From Sphingobacteruim zhuxiongii (lineage in GTDB: Bacteria; Bacteroidota; Bacteroidia; Sphingobacteriales; Sphingobacteriaceae): a stretch of DNA of 64,000 nucleotides. The notes beneath the pieces were generated by a model. It was not told the origin of the DNA. It searched no databases and saw nothing but the letters and a program-made list of their open reading frames with translations. The translations under genes and the position numbers were made by a program. Numbering within the stretch: the stretch's first letter is position 1; each line of letters opens with the position of its first letter. Shown piece after piece: positions 45,514-56,194 of the stretch. The stretch spans positions 2,170,001 through 2,234,000 of the forward strand of contig NZ_CP045652.1 in NCBI RefSeq assembly GCF_009557615.1. The letters are read 5' to 3'.

Positions 45514-46527
45514 GTGAACAAGGATATCTTAACGAAGTTTCTATCAAATCAATGTTCTTACAACGAATGTAAGGATGTGGCTTCCTATTTGGAAAGCCAT
45601 GATGAGGAACTGGATAAGATTCAGATTTTTGAGCATATTCCTGAACAGGAATTAATTCGCGCTTCGCATGCCGAGAAAGACGCTATTTTTGAGCGTATTG
45701 TAGCAAAACCGAACAAGTATCTTCTGATGAAGCGAATTTTGATTGCCGCTTCCATCTTGGTATTTGTAGCCTTCTCCTTCTATAAATTAGGAAAGCATGA
45801 TAGTCCAGAGCACCTGGACAATCCTATCAGCATGGAGATTTTCAATAACAGTCAAAACCCGGAGTGGTATGTGTTACCCGACAGCAGTCGCGTGAAATTA
45901 GAACCACAAGCCAAATTGAGTTACCTGCGGAATTTTGCCAAAGATCGTATTATCAATCAAGTGGCTGGCGAAGTTACCTACTTCGTGCAGCCTAATACAG
46001 CACATCCGTTCCGCGTGATTAATCAAGGCATTCAGACCCGTGCAGTAGGTACTGCGTTCTCAATTGCCGATTATAACGCCGACAATCTAATTGTCAGGCT
46101 TTTGGAAGGAAAGATCGTTTTAGAAGATCCAACCAATAAGCTAGATAATCAAGTGAAACTTAATATTCCAACGACGATTATTATCAATAAATCAGATTTT
46201 ACCTATTCCCATCTTGACCAGAAAAAGAATGGTTACCATACGGCCTGGGAGGAAGAAAAGAGTAAGGTCAGCAGAAACTATCCGACCAGTAGTATTGCTT
46301 GGTCAAATCAAGTCGTCAACTTCAATGGCGTCTCGAATACCGATTTATTCAGCATTATGGAGCGTCTATATGACGTCAGCATCGATGTTGAGAACCCAAG
46401 AATTATAGACGGAAATTTCACCGGCGAACTATACCAAAATGATAACCTAGAAAGTCTACTAACGATTTTCTGCCAAATAAATGGATGCACATTTACTATA
46501 AAAGATAATATTATAAGAATCAAATAA
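45514..46527 (+). CDS. FecR-type anti-sigma factor
   Basis: The 337-residue protein starts with GTG (45514), has a cytoplasmic N-terminal ~70 residues, one membrane helix (about 74-92), and a periplasmic FecR domain (about 115-215, PDSSRVKLEPQAKLSYLRNF) followed by a C-terminal STN-like domain with NFNGVSNTDLFSIMERLYDV. It should hold the ECF sigma and respond to the SusC receptor. It follows that gene by 79 bases and precedes susC by 38. Confidence 0.92.
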   Translation: MNKDILTKFLSNQCSYNECKDVASYLESHDEELDKIQIFEHIPEQELIRASHAEKDAIFERIVAKPNKYLLMKRILIAASILVFVAFSFYKLGKHDSPEHLDNPISMEIFNNSQNPEWYVLPDSSRVKLEPQAKLSYLRNFAKDRIINQVAGEVTYFVQPNTAHPFRVINQGIQTRAVGTAFSIADYNADNLIVRLLEGKIVLEDPTNKLDNQVKLNIPTTIIINKSDFTYSHLDQKKNGYHTAWEEEKSKVSRNYPTSSIAWSNQVVNFNGVSNTDLFSIMERLYDVSIDVENPRIIDGNFTGELYQNDNLESLLTIFCQINGCTFTIKDNIIRIK

Positions 46528-46565
46528 GTAATTTTTTAGTAACCAATAACCATTATAAACAACTT

Positions 46566-49500
46566 ATGACCATGAAAAGTAAAGTAATTTACCCATTGCT
46601 AATCTATGGGCTATTATCACTTTTTCAACAAGCTGTTGCGCAGAATAATCTCCGTGCAACAGGGAAAGTGATTAGCACGGATGGTATTGCCATCCCAGGT
46701 GCAACAATCGAAGTACTCAATCAAAAATCACAACACAAGGACAGGTTTGTATCCAACGAGGAGGGGATATTTAATCTAACCAATCTGACTGCCGATGGAT
46801 TGTATAACATCTTAGTCTACCATGTTGGTTATCAGCGTGATTCAGTTATGAATTTTGTTGCCAAGACCAATCAATCCAACAGCATCTTAATCCGCTTAAA
46901 ACCAGACGATAATGAACTTGATGAGGTCGTTGTCATCGGTTATGGTACCGTTCAGAAAAAAGACCTGACGGGAGCGATCTCTTCTGTCGACGGAAAAGAT
47001 ATTGCTGTTCGTAAAACAACGCAATTATCGCAGGCCCTACAAGGTGCAATACCAGGAGTGATGGCGACGCGGAACAACAATGCGCCAGGTGCGGCCGCAA
47101 CTATTCGGGTACGGGGGATTACCACGATTACGGATGGCGGATTAAACCCATTGATTATTTTGGATGGGGTGCCTATCAGCGGATTGGACCAAGTCAATCC
47201 AAATGATATTGAAAACCTAACCGTCCTAAAAGACGCGGCGTCTGCATCGATTTACGGTTCCAGAGCTGCTGCAGGGGTCATTCTTATTACCTCGAAAAGA
47301 GGAAAAGAAGGACAGCTATCTTTGGAATACAATACCGATTTTGGTTGGGAAGCACCAACGCAGTTGCCTGAATATGTAGGGGCGCAACGCTATCTACAAT
47401 TAGTAAATGAGCTCCGTTGGAACGATAACAACAATAATCAAAACGAGTATCCGATCTATGCAAAAGATCTAGTGGATAATTATCCAACGTTGAATCAGGA
47501 AAACCCGAATCTGCATCCAATTACAGATTGGCAAAAGCTATTGCTTAAAGACCGTGCTGGTAGACAAGCACATCAGCTTTCGGTGGCTGGGTCCGGCAAG
47601 AACCTGAGAACACGTTTCTCCTTGGGCTATGATGATACCGACGCGCTATATGTGCATCGTAATTATGAACGCCTAACGTCTAGAATCAATAATAATATCG
47701 ACGTAACAAAATATTTAGCGGCTGTAGTCGATTTGAATTTTAAAAGAACAACAGATAATCGCCCGTCGATAGATCCGCTATATAGAATGGGGATAACAGC
47801 GCCAATTTATGCTGGTGTATGGGACGATGGACGTGTTGCCTCAGGTAAAGATGGCGATAATATCTATGGAATGTTGAATGAAGGTGGGCAAACGAAATAC
47901 CAATACACCCAATTCGGTGGTAAAATTGGACTCGATTTAAAACCAATTGACGGATTAACTTTAACCGGGGTCATAGCACCGATTTTTAACTTTGATAGAA
48001 CCAAAGCTTTCCGTACAAAAGTGCCGTATACTGCATGGAATAACCCAGAACAGCGCTTAGGTTATGTTAATGGTTACGAAACGACAAAACTGAGCGAATC
48101 GAGAGTAGAGAGCTACCAGTATACGACTCAGTTTTTGGGTAACTACATGAAGAGCCTAGGTAAACATAACTTAAACTTCCTAGCTGGTTATGAATCTTTC
48201 TATTACTACAATGAAGATTTATCAGCATCGAGAGATCAATATTTATTAAGTGGATATCCGTATTTAGATCTAGGACCATTGGAATTTAGAGATAACTCTG
48301 GTTCAGCTTATGAGAATGCCTACCGTTCATATTTTGGTAGAGCAATGTATAACTATGCGAACAAGTACTTCTTACAAGCGAATGTGCGTTACGATGGTTC
48401 TTCCCGTTTTGCAAAAGAATTCCGTTGGGGTATGTACCCTTCAGTATCTGCCGGTTGGTCGATATCTGAAGAGAACTTTATGAAAAACATCCCTTGGTTG
48501 AATTTCCTTAAACTGCGTGCTTCCTACGGTACGTTAGGAAATGAGCGTATAGGTAACTATCCATATCAATCGCTTATACAGTTTGCGAATAGCGCCCTAT
48601 TCTATAATGGAAATACTGCGGTATCTGCGCAATCTGCTTCACAATGGCAATATGCAATCCGGGATATTAGCTGGGAAAAAACAGAATCTTATGATTTAGG
48701 ATTAGATTTCCAAGGCTTAAACAACCGCTTGTCGGCAACTTTTGATGTCTATCAGAAAATTACTTCAGAGATGCTATTAGCCTTACAGATTCCTAGTTAT
48801 ATTGGATTTAACAACCCGAACCAAAATACCGGGAAAATGAATACCAAAGGCTGGGAACTAGCTTTAGGATGGAAAGACAGAAAGGATAAATTCAACTATG
48901 CTGTATCGTTCAATATTTCCAACTTTAAGTCGGTGATGGGCGATTTAGGAGGAACAGAATTCCTAGGCGATCAAGTAAAGAAAGAGGGTAGTGAGTTCAA
49001 CGAGTGGTACGGATATGTATCCGATGGATTATTCCAAACCGCAGATGAGGTAGCGAATTCTCCTGTCTTAAACGCCAATGTGAAACCTGGCGACGTACGA
49101 TACAAAGATATTTCTGGACCTGATGGTACGCCTGATGGTAAGATATCTCCTGAGTACGATCGTGTGTTCTTGGGCGGTTCATTACCACAATACCTTTACG
49201 GAGGTCAAATTAGCGTAGGCTATTCTGGCTTATCCTTAAATGTTGTTGTACAAGGCGTCGGTAAACAAAATACTAGACAAACAACAGATATGATTCAACC
49301 GTATCAACAAAACTGGGGGAATTTCCTGAATATACTCGATGGAAATACCTGGTCTAAATACAATACCGATGCAGAGAATCAAGCAGCTAAATATCCAAGA
49401 TATTCAAACACCTCATCTTCGAATAATTACGCCATGTCAGACTTTTGGATGATTAATGGTAAATATTTCCGCTTGAAGTCTGTGAATTTATCTTACCAAA

Positions 49501-49670
49501 TTCCAGAAGCTTTCTTAGCGAAATATTATGTGAAAGGAATGGGCGTGTCTTTTACTGCGAATGATATTTTCACGATTAATAAGTTCCCGAAAGGATGGGA
49601 TCCTGAAATGACATCATTTACATACCCGATCACAGCATCCTTTTTATTTGGTTTAAATGTGAAATTCTAA
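46566..49670 (+). CDS. SusC-family TonB-dependent receptor
   Basis: The 1034-residue receptor has a signal peptide (about 1-26), a carboxypeptidase-like domain (about 28-115), the SusC signature DEVVVIGYGTVQKKDLTGA (about 119-137), a plug with the IRVRGITTI and VLKDAASASIYGSRAAAGVI blocks, and a C-terminal barrel ending GLNVKF. It imports oligomers with the SusD lipoprotein. It lacks the extra N-terminal STN domain that a direct FecR partner often has; signalling may be indirect. An alternative start is the ATG at 46572. Confidence 0.92.
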   Translation: MTMKSKVIYPLLIYGLLSLFQQAVAQNNLRATGKVISTDGIAIPGATIEVLNQKSQHKDRFVSNEEGIFNLTNLTADGLYNILVYHVGYQRDSVMNFVAKTNQSNSILIRLKPDDNELDEVVVIGYGTVQKKDLTGAISSVDGKDIAVRKTTQLSQALQGAIPGVMATRNNNAPGAAATIRVRGITTITDGGLNPLIILDGVPISGLDQVNPNDIENLTVLKDAASASIYGSRAAAGVILITSKRGKEGQLSLEYNTDFGWEAPTQLPEYVGAQRYLQLVNELRWNDNNNNQNEYPIYAKDLVDNYPTLNQENPNLHPITDWQKLLLKDRAGRQAHQLSVAGSGKNLRTRFSLGYDDTDALYVHRNYERLTSRINNNIDVTKYLAAVVDLNFKRTTDNRPSIDPLYRMGITAPIYAGVWDDGRVASGKDGDNIYGMLNEGGQTKYQYTQFGGKIGLDLKPIDGLTLTGVIAPIFNFDRTKAFRTKVPYTAWNNPEQRLGYVNGYETTKLSESRVESYQYTTQFLGNYMKSLGKHNLNFLAGYESFYYYNEDLSASRDQYLLSGYPYLDLGPLEFRDNSGSAYENAYRSYFGRAMYNYANKYFLQANVRYDGSSRFAKEFRWGMYPSVSAGWSISEENFMKNIPWLNFLKLRASYGTLGNERIGNYPYQSLIQFANSALFYNGNTAVSAQSASQWQYAIRDISWEKTESYDLGLDFQGLNNRLSATFDVYQKITSEMLLALQIPSYIGFNNPNQNTGKMNTKGWELALGWKDRKDKFNYAVSFNISNFKSVMGDLGGTEFLGDQVKKEGSEFNEWYGYVSDGLFQTADEVANSPVLNANVKPGDVRYKDISGPDGTPDGKISPEYDRVFLGGSLPQYLYGGQISVGYSGLSLNVVVQGVGKQNTRQTTDMIQPYQQNWGNFLNILDGNTWSKYNTDAENQAAKYPRYSNTSSSNNYAMSDFWMINGKYFRLKSVNLSYQIPEAFLAKYYVKGMGVSFTANDIFTINKFPKGWDPEMTSFTYPITASFLFGLNVKF

Positions 49671-49680
49671 TTCTAAGATC

Positions 49681-51363
49681 ATGAAACGTAAATTTATATA
49701 TATATGCTTATCAATGTCTCTGTTTTCATGTCAGAAACTTGATTTAAACCCCTTGTCTCAGGGTTCCAGTGAAACTTGGAACTCCAATGCCGAAGAGATT
49801 ATCATGTCCTTAAACGATCTTTACCGCGAAGCTTTGTGGAAGAAAGATGCCGACGAGTGGACTGATGATTGGATTAACCGCGATGGATTAACCGATATCA
49901 CCAATGCTACCATCAATGGACAAACTGGATTTGTAATCACCAACTGGAATGACACCTACAAAGCGATTGCACGCGCAAATACCGTTTTGGAAAGTATGGA
50001 TCGTGCCGCGGGTTCACTTTCAGAAAGTCAAATCAATATGTACAAAGGTGAGGCTCGCTTTATTCGGGCTTGTATGTTCTCGTACTTATTGAGCCACTAT
50101 AAGAACGTCGTGTATACCGATAAAACCTTGACGATCGAGGAGGCAATGCAAATCGGACAGATGCCACCAGAGGAGCTCTTAAAGAAAATATACGAGGACT
50201 TTGACTTTGGTATCGCCAATATGCGCGAGTCTTTTGCCTCAAATGAACTCAAAAGAGCAACAAAAGGGGCCGCCCTAGCCATGAAAGCAAGGATCGCTTT
50301 ATATATGGGCGATTATGCCACGGCAAAAACAGCGGCAAAAGCTTGTATCGATTTGGGTATCTATAAACTGCATACTGACTTTGATAATCTATTTTTATCG
50401 AAAACAAAGCAATCTCCAGAATCCATCTTCTTATTGCCACGCTCAATTTCCTTAGGAGTAGCTCTTAGTGGTCGCCAATCTTTCGTATCGCGAAATGCAG
50501 GCGGATGGGCGCAATTCGATCCTTCTTGGGATCTAATGTTCTCTTTCTTAGGATCCGATGGATTGCCTATTGACGAGTCGCCATTATTCGACCCAAAGAA
50601 CCCTTTTGCTAATAGAGATCCACGTTGTGCTGCTACGATTGTACCTTTTGGATCAGCACATTTGGATTATATTTTCGATCCACATCCTTTAGCTTTAAAA
50701 ACCAAAAAGGTATCTACCGGTGCCGATGTCAACAACAATGATAACCGCGCGGTAGCAACCTATGCTTCGTTCAACGGATTAATATGGAAAAAGGGCGTAG
50801 ACTCCGATTGGTTATTAAACTCTTGGCGTGTAGAACCCGATAATATTATTATTCGCTATGCAGACGTCTTATTGATGTATGCAGAGGCAAAGATCGAATT
50901 AAATGAAATCGATGCTTCAGTGCTTGATGCCATTAATACGGTTAGAGCTAGAGCCTATAAAGTAGATAAATCGGCCGCTGGCTATCCAAAGGTAACCAAT
51001 ACGAACCAAGCAGCGCTACGTACCATCTTGCGTACCGAACGCCGTATGGAATTTGCGTTCGAAGGTCTTCGTTATATGGATATTATCCGTTGGAAGCTAG
51101 CCGAAAAGGTATTAAACAGACCAAACTATGGCTTGCTTGATCCCGGAGATTTAGTATCCAAAGTAGTCAATACGGGCAAATGGTTTACACCAACGGCACC
51201 AGATATCGATACGGATGGTCTAGCGGATATTGCTCCTTTCTACAATCAAGGGCTTGTAAAACAGATTGCCATCCGCAAATTTGATGCGAATAAGCAGTAT
51301 ATCTGGCCAATTCCTTCAACAGAAGTATTGACAAGTGGATTAAAACAGAATCCAAATTACTAA
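49681..51363 (+). CDS. SusD/RagB-family nutrient-binding lipoprotein
   Basis: A lipoprotein signal ends LFSCQKL (Cys17). The 560-residue protein has SusD features: TPR-like helices (KAIARANTVLESMDRA, FIRACMFSYLLSHYKN), ALAMKARIALYMGDY, YADVLLMYAEAKIELNE and RTERRMEFAFEGLRYMDIIRW. It binds the substrate outside the cell and hands it to SusC. It follows susC by 10 bases. Confidence 0.93.
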   Translation: MKRKFIYICLSMSLFSCQKLDLNPLSQGSSETWNSNAEEIIMSLNDLYREALWKKDADEWTDDWINRDGLTDITNATINGQTGFVITNWNDTYKAIARANTVLESMDRAAGSLSESQINMYKGEARFIRACMFSYLLSHYKNVVYTDKTLTIEEAMQIGQMPPEELLKKIYEDFDFGIANMRESFASNELKRATKGAALAMKARIALYMGDYATAKTAAKACIDLGIYKLHTDFDNLFLSKTKQSPESIFLLPRSISLGVALSGRQSFVSRNAGGWAQFDPSWDLMFSFLGSDGLPIDESPLFDPKNPFANRDPRCAATIVPFGSAHLDYIFDPHPLALKTKKVSTGADVNNNDNRAVATYASFNGLIWKKGVDSDWLLNSWRVEPDNIIIRYADVLLMYAEAKIELNEIDASVLDAINTVRARAYKVDKSAAGYPKVTNTNQAALRTILRTERRMEFAFEGLRYMDIIRWKLAEKVLNRPNYGLLDPGDLVSKVVNTGKWFTPTAPDIDTDGLADIAPFYNQGLVKQIAIRKFDANKQYIWPIPSTEVLTSGLKQNPNY

Positions 51364-51394
51364 CTTGTAGAACCTAATCAACCTAAACATAGAC

Positions 51395-52351
51395 ATGCTA
51401 CAGAAACTATTGCTTATATCAATCGCCTGCTTGTTGTATTGTTCTTCAACAGCCCAATCATGGACCGCTTTGAAAAAAGAACAACAGCCGATCATGACAT
51501 TTACGGTCAACGATACGCTTAGTTTCCCAGTGTTTGTAGTTGAGAACCCCGCTGATAAAGCGCTTTATTATGGTACTCAACTACAAACCAATGTCTGTAA
51601 TGATCAGATATGTTTGCCCATTGAGGTAAATCTATTCTGGGATCTACTGGGGAATTACCATCATTTCAGTAAGGAAGAATCTTTTCATTTCACCAAGTTT
51701 GATCATAAGTACTTCGACGAGAAAGATTATGAACGCTTGCAGAGCATACTGATCGACAGCCTATCGCCCCTACGTGATTATGATGTTGAGGATCTCTTAG
51801 ACAAACAAGAAAAGAAATACTCCTTGGAAATAGATGCAGTAACGAAGCCTACTTCGGCTCTGTTTTCTAATGTGACAGTGCCTGGTGCATTGTATACCGT
51901 ATACACTTTATGGCATATCGTAAATGGTCCAATCAAACAAGAATTGAATGCCTACGCAAACAAGCAATATGTAGACCGAAAATGGGCAAGCTATTTCGCT
52001 AATTCGGACGTGTCGGCTTATCAGGAATATTTCCTAAAGCATTTGGACCCGAAGGAAGAAGTCTTGCATCAAGACGCGATTATCAACTTACTATTTGCGA
52101 AGGATGACTTTACACCGCACTATGCCATTGACGTACTTGAGAATAGGGTACTCAAGACCCCTGCGCTATATAATCCTATTTTAAAGCGCTTTGACAGCAT
52201 GAAACCCCATGTTATAAGCGAAATTATAAACTCCATTTCTGCACCCAATACGGAGACGAAAACCATCTTAAAGGCGTTTCAAAACGGGCCAAAAGCCTCT
52301 CCAAAGCAGAAAGAACTAATCGAAAAAATTTTAAATTATGAAAAACAATAG
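51395..52351 (+). CDS. Exported protein next to SusCD, possibly FMN- or thiol-related
   Basis: A signal peptide (about 1-20) is followed by a 298-residue protein with a CNDQIC pair, and DAVTKPTSALFSNVTVPG then YTVYTLWHIVNG, which recall FMN-binding or redox-linked exported domains, but the match is weak. It overlaps the FAD oxidoreductase gene by 14 bases, so the two are probably coupled. I do not recognise the family; it may be a partner of that oxidoreductase. Confidence 0.5.
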   Translation: MLQKLLLISIACLLYCSSTAQSWTALKKEQQPIMTFTVNDTLSFPVFVVENPADKALYYGTQLQTNVCNDQICLPIEVNLFWDLLGNYHHFSKEESFHFTKFDHKYFDEKDYERLQSILIDSLSPLRDYDVEDLLDKQEKKYSLEIDAVTKPTSALFSNVTVPGALYTVYTLWHIVNGPIKQELNAYANKQYVDRKWASYFANSDVSAYQEYFLKHLDPKEEVLHQDAIINLLFAKDDFTPHYAIDVLENRVLKTPALYNPILKRFDSMKPHVISEIINSISAPNTETKTILKAFQNGPKASPKQKELIEKILNYEKQ

Positions 52352-54242
52352 AAGAGACTTTTTAAAAGCCATCGGAATTGGCTCAGGCGCATTGCTGGTG
52401 GATCCAGTAATTGCGAAGACACTGACGGAAAAACAAATCAAAGAAAGTGAAATTAAAGGACCTGAATCTGTATTTGCTATCCGCAATTTAGAAACCGATT
52501 ATGTCGTTGCTGGTGGAGGTATGGCAGGATTCTGTGCGGCACTGGCGGCAGCTAGAAATGGATTGAAGGTGATCTTCATTCAAAACCGTTCTCGTTTAGG
52601 CGGAAATGCAAGTTCCGAAATTCGCATGCACATCTGTGGTTCAACGGCTTTAGGACAAGTATGGCGCGAAACGGGACTTCTGGAAGAGGTCATGTTAACC
52701 GAGTCGCATATCAATCCCCAACGATGTTGGGAGATGCTCGATTATGTGATGTACGATAAGGTGGTTTCCAACCCAAATATCACGATGCTTTTCGATACCA
52801 TGCTGTATAGCGCAAAAGCAAAAGGTAAGAAAATTGAAGAAATTCAAGCTTATTGCTCGCAAACCGAGGAAATCTATGTGGTAAAGGCGAAACATTTTGC
52901 CGATTGTACAGGCGATGGAACTTTAGCGGCATTAGCAGGCGCCGAGTTTATGCGTGGTCGTGAAGCTAAATCAGAATACAATGAAGCTTTAGGATTGGAA
53001 GTGCGTGATGATATCACGATGGGAAATAGTTTGTTGTTTCAGTCACAAAAGCACGATCAACCGATGCCTTTTAAAGCCCCAAGCTGGGCTAGAAAATATG
53101 AGTTCTCTGATTTCAAACACCGTAGAATCCACTCTTGGGAGTATGGATATTGGTGGATTGAATTAGGAGGACTTGAAAATATCGTACATGACGGTCAGAA
53201 AATTCGTCATGACTTAATGGGCGTTGTCTTTGGGGTTTGGGATTATATCAAAAACTCTGGTAACCATCCGGAGTCTGCAAACTGGGCATTATCATGGTTT
53301 GGATCGATTCCTGGCAAGCGCGAAAGTCGCCGTATTACGGGCGATTACGTGATGACGCAAAATGATATCTTAAAACAAGAAAACTTTGAAGACCGTGTAG
53401 CCTATGGAGGCTGGCCTTTAGATGATCACTTACCGGCAGGTATGGATGATACTTCATTAAGTCCCTTCCGCTCGATTGGCTTAAAAGGGCCGTACTCAAT
53501 TCCATTGCGTAGTTTATACAGCAAGACATTTGACAACTTAACTATGGCTGGACGTAATGTTTCGGTATCGCACGTAGCACTTTCAACTACTCGTGTAATG
53601 GCTACCTGTGCAACCATGGGACAAGCGATTGGAACAGCGGTTGCTTTCTGTGTGAAGGAGAACTTAACGCCGAGACAGCTTTACCAAAACAAAGCTAAAC
53701 TAAAAGAGTATCAGCAGATTTTACTACGTCAAGATCAAGCGATACTAAAGGTGAAAAACGAAGATAAATTAGATTTGGCTTTACAAGCGAAAGTGACGGC
53801 TTCATCGGAACTTCCAGGCTTCGAAGCGAAGAAAGTAATCGATGGTTTTAACCGCGATGTGCAAGATGGCGATAGCCACCAATGGCGCGCTAGCTTAGCT
53901 TCTGGTGAGCAGTTTATCGAATTAAGCTGGAATAAAGCTCAAACCTTGAAACAGGTCGAATTTACTTTCGACTCCGGATTGAACAGACACCTTCGTCTAT
54001 CAGGTGAGGCCAGTGTAATGAAGAATCAAAAAAGAGGACGCCAACCAGAAATGTTGATGGATTATACCGTTGAGCTTTACAAAGGTAGTACCTTAGTGAA
54101 GAAAGAGGAGGTTAGCGAAAACATCCAGCGTAAGGTGGTACATAGCTTTGACAATGTGTCCGCCGATCGCGTTCGACTGGTTGCTAAAAAAGCTCAGGAA
54201 GATCAAAATGCGCGCGTATTTGAAATTAGATGCTATGCATAA
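52338..54242 (+). CDS. Tat-exported FAD-dependent oxidoreductase
   Basis: The N-terminus has a twin-arginine signal (RRDFLKAIGIGSGALLV) and then the dinucleotide-binding YVVAGGGMAGFCAALAAARNG (in parts, about residues 54-74), so it is exported folded with FAD. RLGGNASSEIRMHICG and AGRNVSVSHVALSTTRVMATCATMGQA are typical of the PF12831-type family. The last ~170 residues form a discoidin-like beta domain. The substrate is unknown; the SusCD context points to sugar acids, steroids or similar imported compounds. Confidence 0.85.
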   Translation: MKNNRRDFLKAIGIGSGALLVDPVIAKTLTEKQIKESEIKGPESVFAIRNLETDYVVAGGGMAGFCAALAAARNGLKVIFIQNRSRLGGNASSEIRMHICGSTALGQVWRETGLLEEVMLTESHINPQRCWEMLDYVMYDKVVSNPNITMLFDTMLYSAKAKGKKIEEIQAYCSQTEEIYVVKAKHFADCTGDGTLAALAGAEFMRGREAKSEYNEALGLEVRDDITMGNSLLFQSQKHDQPMPFKAPSWARKYEFSDFKHRRIHSWEYGYWWIELGGLENIVHDGQKIRHDLMGVVFGVWDYIKNSGNHPESANWALSWFGSIPGKRESRRITGDYVMTQNDILKQENFEDRVAYGGWPLDDHLPAGMDDTSLSPFRSIGLKGPYSIPLRSLYSKTFDNLTMAGRNVSVSHVALSTTRVMATCATMGQAIGTAVAFCVKENLTPRQLYQNKAKLKEYQQILLRQDQAILKVKNEDKLDLALQAKVTASSELPGFEAKKVIDGFNRDVQDGDSHQWRASLASGEQFIELSWNKAQTLKQVEFTFDSGLNRHLRLSGEASVMKNQKRGRQPEMLMDYTVELYKGSTLVKKEEVSENIQRKVVHSFDNVSADRVRLVAKKAQEDQNARVFEIRCYA

Positions 54243-54270
54243 CGGATAATTCTGCTTAATTTAGCCCTAA

Positions 54271-54310
54271 ATGGAGAGCAATTCCTAAACCGTTTGCTCT
54301 CCATTATTGT
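54271..54310 (+). terminator. Terminator between the FAD oxidoreductase and cstA
   Basis: ATGGAGAGCAA 54271-54281 pairs with TTGCTCTCCAT 54294-54304. The T-run after it is weak, so read-through into cstA is likely. Confidence 0.6.
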
Positions 54311-54334
54311 AATAGACCACCAAAAAGAAAACTT

Positions 54335-56176
54335 ATGATTGACTTAAATGGGATTAATGCCTTAACATTAATCTTTGCCTCACTACTGATCTTTGCTATT
54401 GCCTATCGGTTCTACGGGCTCTTTCTAGCGAATAAGGTCCTTCGCTTAAATTCGAAAATTACAACCCCCGCAGTGGAATTTGCCGATGGCCAAGATTATG
54501 TAAAAACAGATCGAAAGGTATTGTTTGGACATCACTTCGCTGCGATTGCTGCTGCAGGTCCCTTAGTTGGTCCGGTGCTGGCAGCGCAATTTGGCTATCT
54601 ACCAGGTGCCTTGTGGATCTTAATCGGATGTGTATTAGGGGGAGGTGTACATGATATGGTTGTTCTTTTTGCTTCCGTGAGACATAAAGGGGAAAGTCTA
54701 GCTACGATCGCATCTAAAGAAATTTCGAAACCCATTGGAACAATTGCTGGACTAGCGGTCTTATTTATTTTGATATTAACCCTAGCGGGACTCTCATTAG
54801 CCTGTATTTCGGCAATGCACGAAGCGCCATGGTCCTTGTTTACCATTATCTTAACCATGCCGATTGCCATTATAATGGGCTTGATCATGCGCTATAGAGA
54901 AGGTTCAGTAACCTTTGCCAGTATACTAGGCGGCGTATTGTTAATCGTAGGGATTATTGCAGGACATAATTTAATGGAGATGCCAGCCGTTGCCAATCTA
55001 TTCAATTGGAGCATCGGAACGATCTCCATAGCGATTGCCGTTTATGGTTTCTTAGCTTCTGTTTTACCAATCTGGTTATTGCTTGTACCGCGCGATTACC
55101 TATCGACTTATTTGAAGATCGGAACGATTTTAATGTTAACGATTGGTATTATCTTCGTTGCGCCAACCATTCAAATGCCTGCATTAACCGAATTTATTCA
55201 TGGTGGCGGACCAGTAATTGGTGGCCCTGTTTTACCTTTCATCTTTATCGTAATTGCCTGCGGTGCAATCTCTGGTTTCCATGCCATTATCGCTACAGGT
55301 ACCACACCGAAAATGCTTGGTAATGAGCGCGAAATACTTTTTGTTGGCTATGGTGCTATGCTAGTTGAAGGCTTTGTTGCACTAATGGCTTTAATTGCCG
55401 CATGTACGTTAATGCCAGGCGATTATTTTGCCATTAATACTCCCGCTGCTGCATACGAGCAATTTCTTGCAATCCACCCGGAACTGCATGCCGTCGACCT
55501 ACCACACTTTATCGAACGTATTGGTATCGATCTGCACGGACGTACCGGAGGTGCTGTATCACTCGCTGTAGGGATGGCGCATATATTTGACAAGGTGCCG
55601 TTTATGGATAATGTTATGGCCTATTGGTACAATTTCGCCATTATGTTTGAAGCCGTATTTATTTTAACAGCAATTGACGCTGGAACACGTGTTGGACGTT
55701 TCTTCTTGCAAGAGATGTTGGGATCCGTTATCCCGGCTTTCAAAGATAAAAACTGGTGGCCTGGCGTAATCCTATGTAGTGCTATTTTCACCTTCTCTTG
55801 GGGATATTTAGTGTACACTGGAAATGTGAGTAGTATCTGGCCATTGTTTGGTATTTCCAATCAGCTTCTAGCGGCCTGTGGATTAATTGTCTGTACAACA
55901 ATGCTCATACGTATGAATAGAAAGAAATATGCGCTCTGTGCGGCTATTCCTGGAGTATTTATGGCAATCATCACTTTCTGGGCAGGTTATATCCAAGTAA
56001 CGGATATTTACATCCCGAATGGTCAGTACTTATTAGCAAGTCTCGCTGGTATAGCCATGCTACTGATGGGTATTGTATTTATTGGTACCTTTATCCGTTG
56101 GTCACAGCTCTTTAGAATTAAGGAACTGAAGGTGGATATGTATAATGAGGAGGTTAAAGAACTCGTTGAAAGATAA
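54335..56176 (+). CDS. cstA: CstA-family carbon starvation / pyruvate-type transporter
   Basis: The 613-residue protein has about 16 membrane helices and CstA blocks: FGHHFAAIAAAGPLVGPVLAAQFGYLPG (in parts), VLGGGVHDMVVLFASVRHKGESL and GFHAIIATGTTPKML. CstA proteins import pyruvate or peptides. It follows the oxidoreductase and suggests that the SusCD-imported material yields a small acid. The paired 129-residue gene after it starts 18 bases on. Confidence 0.9.
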   Translation: MIDLNGINALTLIFASLLIFAIAYRFYGLFLANKVLRLNSKITTPAVEFADGQDYVKTDRKVLFGHHFAAIAAAGPLVGPVLAAQFGYLPGALWILIGCVLGGGVHDMVVLFASVRHKGESLATIASKEISKPIGTIAGLAVLFILILTLAGLSLACISAMHEAPWSLFTIILTMPIAIIMGLIMRYREGSVTFASILGGVLLIVGIIAGHNLMEMPAVANLFNWSIGTISIAIAVYGFLASVLPIWLLLVPRDYLSTYLKIGTILMLTIGIIFVAPTIQMPALTEFIHGGGPVIGGPVLPFIFIVIACGAISGFHAIIATGTTPKMLGNEREILFVGYGAMLVEGFVALMALIAACTLMPGDYFAINTPAAAYEQFLAIHPELHAVDLPHFIERIGIDLHGRTGGAVSLAVGMAHIFDKVPFMDNVMAYWYNFAIMFEAVFILTAIDAGTRVGRFFLQEMLGSVIPAFKDKNWWPGVILCSAIFTFSWGYLVYTGNVSSIWPLFGISNQLLAACGLIVCTTMLIRMNRKKYALCAAIPGVFMAIITFWAGYIQVTDIYIPNGQYLLASLAGIAMLLMGIVFIGTFIRWSQLFRIKELKVDMYNEEVKELVER

Positions 56177-56194
56177 TCGAAAGAAGGTAATACG